DNA of 64,000 nucleotides from positions 1-64,000 of the forward strand of contig JAFMBV010000004.1 in the NCBI GenBank assembly GCA_017858255.1, given 5' to 3'. Within the stretch, counting starts at the first letter, position 1; each line of letters starts with the position of its first letter. Position numbers and translations under genes: made by a program. Below are positions 62,128 to 64,000 of the stretch, one piece after another. The DNA comes from Bacteriovoracaceae bacterium (lineage in GTDB: Bacteria; Bdellovibrionota; Bacteriovoracia; Bacteriovoracales; Bacteriovoracaceae). The notes under the pieces were generated by a model. That model worked only from the letters and a program-made list of their open reading frames with translations, was not told the origin of the DNA and made no database searches.

Positions 62128-63219
62128 TTAAACCTCCCGATAATCACCTTCTCGATCAAGGTCAAGACTAGCGCAATGAATACCGCCATCAAAGAGACGA
62201 CAATGGCGCATTCTGACATGGGTCGTTTCAAACCCATACTTTAGAAGCAACTCCCTCAAAGGGTTGTCACCATCAGGAGTCGAATCAAAAATCATTGTTT
62301 CTGTTGGTCCCAGAGGTAAGACATTGATATTTATATTAGAACTAGCAAGAGCAACTTCGCCCCTTTCTTGTGAGTTAATGGTCTCACTACTAGCACTCTT
62401 AGGCTCAATAATATCCCATGATTTTAAAAACTTTGGTAACAAATGAATCTTACTTTTCATTGAACCAGAGTTAATCAAAAGCTTCCCCTCACTTAATGGC
62501 ATAAACATACCGTCAATATGATTATCCGTTAAAGCTACAGGATGAAAGCGGTAGCGATCTTCAAAGTGCCTCTGAAGCCACTTAAGTCCAAGTTCATGAT
62601 TCTTGGTCCTGATGTTCATGACTATATCTTTGCCAAACTTTAAACACTGAGCCCCATCAAACATTATTTCAAGAGCACTCGGTGTTTCAGTCCAGTTTTC
62701 GAGGATTTTTTCAGCATTACCAAATGTTTTAATATGTTCTAAATCGAAACTATTCATTCCCATTGCGGGTCTAGGTGCACTAGTCCACTTTGCACCCTGC
62801 CGAAATTGCTCCAATAGAATAGGCTTCATAAAATCATTTTCAAAGTAGCGCTTTCGCCACTGACAACTCGTTTCTATAATCTCATTACCCATAACCAAAA
62901 ATTGATCTCGAGGATTGTGGCAAGCACTTGGCCAATCTTTGAACTCAGGAGTTTCAAATGGGTGAAGTTTTTGTAGTGGTAAGGGACGATGAACAATTAC
63001 CCCTCTACTGCTTAAGACCCTTGCCATTTGATCAAGATCTTCTTGTCTTTGCTTAATCACATGCTGCTGCAATTCTATTGAATTTTCTAAGAATACATTT
63101 TTAACATTGTCTTGATAATAAAGAAGGAAACTAAAGTCTGGATGAATATTAGACCATTTGCCGATATTGCCGACAACAATCTCTTTTAATGGGTCCCACT
63201 CAGTATGAATATTAATCAT
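62128..63219 (-). CDS. Glycine-amidinotransferase-family protein
   Basis: A 363-residue protein of the arginine:X amidinotransferase family (AGAT, StrB1, CyrA type), moving the amidino group of arginine to an amine. Fold features: WDPLKEIVVG at the start, NPRDQFLV (Arg104, Asp105), catalytic Asp188 in MFDGAQC, His234 in DNHIDGM and the nucleophile Cys349 in GGIHCASLD. Length fits StrB1/AGAT. In this setting it may make a guanidino sugar, polyamine or secondary metabolite; the product cannot be read from sequence. Confidence 0.85.
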   Translation of the reverse strand: MINIHTEWDPLKEIVVGNIGKWSNIHPDFSFLLYYQDNVKNVFLENSIELQQHVIKQRQEDLDQMARVLSSRGVIVHRPLPLQKLHPFETPEFKDWPSACHNPRDQFLVMGNEIIETSCQWRKRYFENDFMKPILLEQFRQGAKWTSAPRPAMGMNSFDLEHIKTFGNAEKILENWTETPSALEIMFDGAQCLKFGKDIVMNIRTKNHELGLKWLQRHFEDRYRFHPVALTDNHIDGMFMPLSEGKLLINSGSMKSKIHLLPKFLKSWDIIEPKSASSETINSQERGEVALASSNININVLPLGPTETMIFDSTPDGDNPLRELLLKYGFETTHVRMRHCRLFDGGIHCASLDLDREGDYREV

Positions 63220-63351
63220 GACTCATTCTATCTCGTTTATTTTATATGTGCTAGCCACCAAAAGAATCGGAGTACATAAATTTCAAAGTAGTATTACGTA
63301 ATACTGAATATTTAATGCTCTTTGTTACGATGAAGGTGAGATTCTACTTTT

Positions 63352-63516
63352 CTAACTGGCCCATGATTCATATAAAAAAATAAGAGATGAGGTCATGAGG
63401 AAGCCGCATGCGAAGTAGAGACCAAATGGAATGATCAAGTAAGGAACAAAAATAGTTATTTTTAGCACTAACACAAGGCCAATTAACAAGTACCTTAATA
63501 CCCAATGGATTGACAT
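63352..63516 (-). CDS. Possible small membrane protein of 54 residues
   Basis: ATG 63516 to TAG 63352-63354. Two hydrophobic stretches (YLLIGLVLVLKITIFVPYLI and FGLYFACGFLMTSSLIFLY) make a small two-helix membrane protein. It begins 20 bases after the stop of the truncated SGNH-like gene at 63536 on the same strand. No clear ribosome site. Hydrophobic composition makes a real gene plausible. Confidence 0.45.
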   Translation of the reverse strand: MSIHWVLRYLLIGLVLVLKITIFVPYLIIPFGLYFACGFLMTSSLIFLYESWAS

Positions 63517-63535
63517 ACTTTAATATAGAAAAAAT

Positions 63536-64000
63536 TTAGAGAGAAAGTTGGTAAAGCTTTTTTGTAAAAAAGTAAGCAAAATTTTTATTGAGATGATCCC
63601 CATCAAAGGTAGGATTTTCAACTTCTAAATCGATATCGAGCCATTGACCTCCCGAATGTTTAAAAGCTTCTCTAAATTGAGTAAATGAGAAAACTTTTTC
63701 AAGGGCCTTCTTTTCTGCCTTTGCGACCATGGGAGATGTCGGCAAATAAAAGCCATAAACATCAATGCCTTCTTTTTTCCAATCCGTAACTGTTTTCAGA
63801 AGTTGATTTATAAGGCCACTGTCAGGAGGAAACTTTAATAGGCGTTGTTCATAATTACGGGCCATCGCTTCACTCTCTTTTACTTCTGCTGAAACTTCCC
63901 ACCAGCCATTATCGTTATAAATGGTCGTATTACCTTCTAAGAATGGAGAATTAAGTTCTCGAAAGGTTCCCGTTTTTAGAAAAGAAATTAAATCGAGGGA
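63536..64000 (-). CDS. SGNH/alginate-acetyltransferase-like protein, 5' end outside window
   Basis: The frame is open to the window edge (SFLKTGTFRELNSPFLEG reads through at 63900-64000), so the ATG at 63865 is internal. The C-terminus reads VYGFYLPTSPMVA and TFDGDHLNKNFAYFFTKKL; the Asp-x-x-His-like DGDHL is the SGNH block V position of AlgX/DltD/PatB-like proteins. The Ser motif would be outside the window. Likely adds or removes acyl groups on a glycan. Confidence 0.6.
   Translation of the reverse strand, partial: SLDLISFLKTGTFRELNSPFLEGNTTIYNDNGWWEVSAEVKESEAMARNYEQRLLKFPPDSGLINQLLKTVTDWKKEGIDVYGFYLPTSPMVAKAEKKALEKVFSFTQFREAFKHSGGQWLDIDLEVENPTFDGDHLNKNFAYFFTKKLYQLSL

Noticed and set aside
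1-64000. tRNA, rRNA, CRISPR arrays or complete insertion sequences
   Set aside because: I saw no cloverleaf with a T-arm, no rRNA-like block, no regularly spaced short repeats, and no transposase frame. Repeats A, B and C are dispersed, not CRISPR-like.

Overview
The window is AT-rich bacterial DNA, about 64 kb, densely coding on both strands. It holds housekeeping genes, many secreted proteins and lipoproteins, LPS and capsule-type genes, a PilT-like ATPase, MltD- and Prc-like envelope hydrolases, and several kinds of short dispersed repeat. This mix and the low GC fit a Gram-negative delta-type bacterium, most likely a Bdellovibrionota member near Bacteriovorax/Halobacteriovorax. That placement is inference from gene content and style; no rRNA is present to settle it.

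Layout. Positions 1-16.5 kb look like ordinary core chromosome: Prc-type protease, RDD protein, PilT, heptosyltransferase-like GT9, an adenosine-deaminase-like hydrolase, a membrane J-protein, dipeptide epimerase, an MltD-like transglycosylase, a GT4, then an ExbB/ExbD pair and lipA-lipB. Positions 16.7-33.9 kb are accessory. They hold a secreted papain-like protease, a very large secreted protein with a PI3/4-kinase-like C-terminus, many small secreted proteins, a cytochrome c/HtrA operon, a small regulator cluster, and at least five broken genes (two beta-barrels, an M23 peptidase, a papain-like remnant, a small secreted protein). Short repeats lie between them. Positions 34-42 kb carry an FMN glutamate-synthase-like protein with a DoxX-like partner, a second secreted kinase-like protein overlapping a small FHA-like protein, a tocopherol-cyclase-like protein, and a DUF445/DUF2999 pair. 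Positions 42.3-47.2 kb form an island: ankyrin-like protein, two SGNH-hydrolase paralogues and a B12-binding-type radical SAM protein between them, with copies of a ~125-bp repeat at several gene boundaries. Positions 47.2-64 kb carry the TldD/TldE pair, a lipoprotein/C1q-like pair, two zinc alcohol dehydrogenases, a polysaccharide export/ligase/Wzz group, a CheY-like regulator, an HTTM-like membrane protein, a glycine-amidinotransferase-family enzyme and a truncated SGNH-like protein.

Main points. (1) Repeat family A, about 125 bp with roughly ten copies in both orientations, has similar ends (AATAAACCC and, inverted, AATAAAGCCCC) and in places supplies the ends of reading frames. (2) Repeat family B (AGCAAAA runs plus GGTGCCAGGTTGAGTTTGG) brackets both broken beta-barrel genes. 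(3) Two unrelated exported proteins have C-terminal kinase-like domains, one translationally coupled to an FHA-like protein. (4) One secreted protein gene seems to start at AUU. All functions are read from sequence motifs alone.
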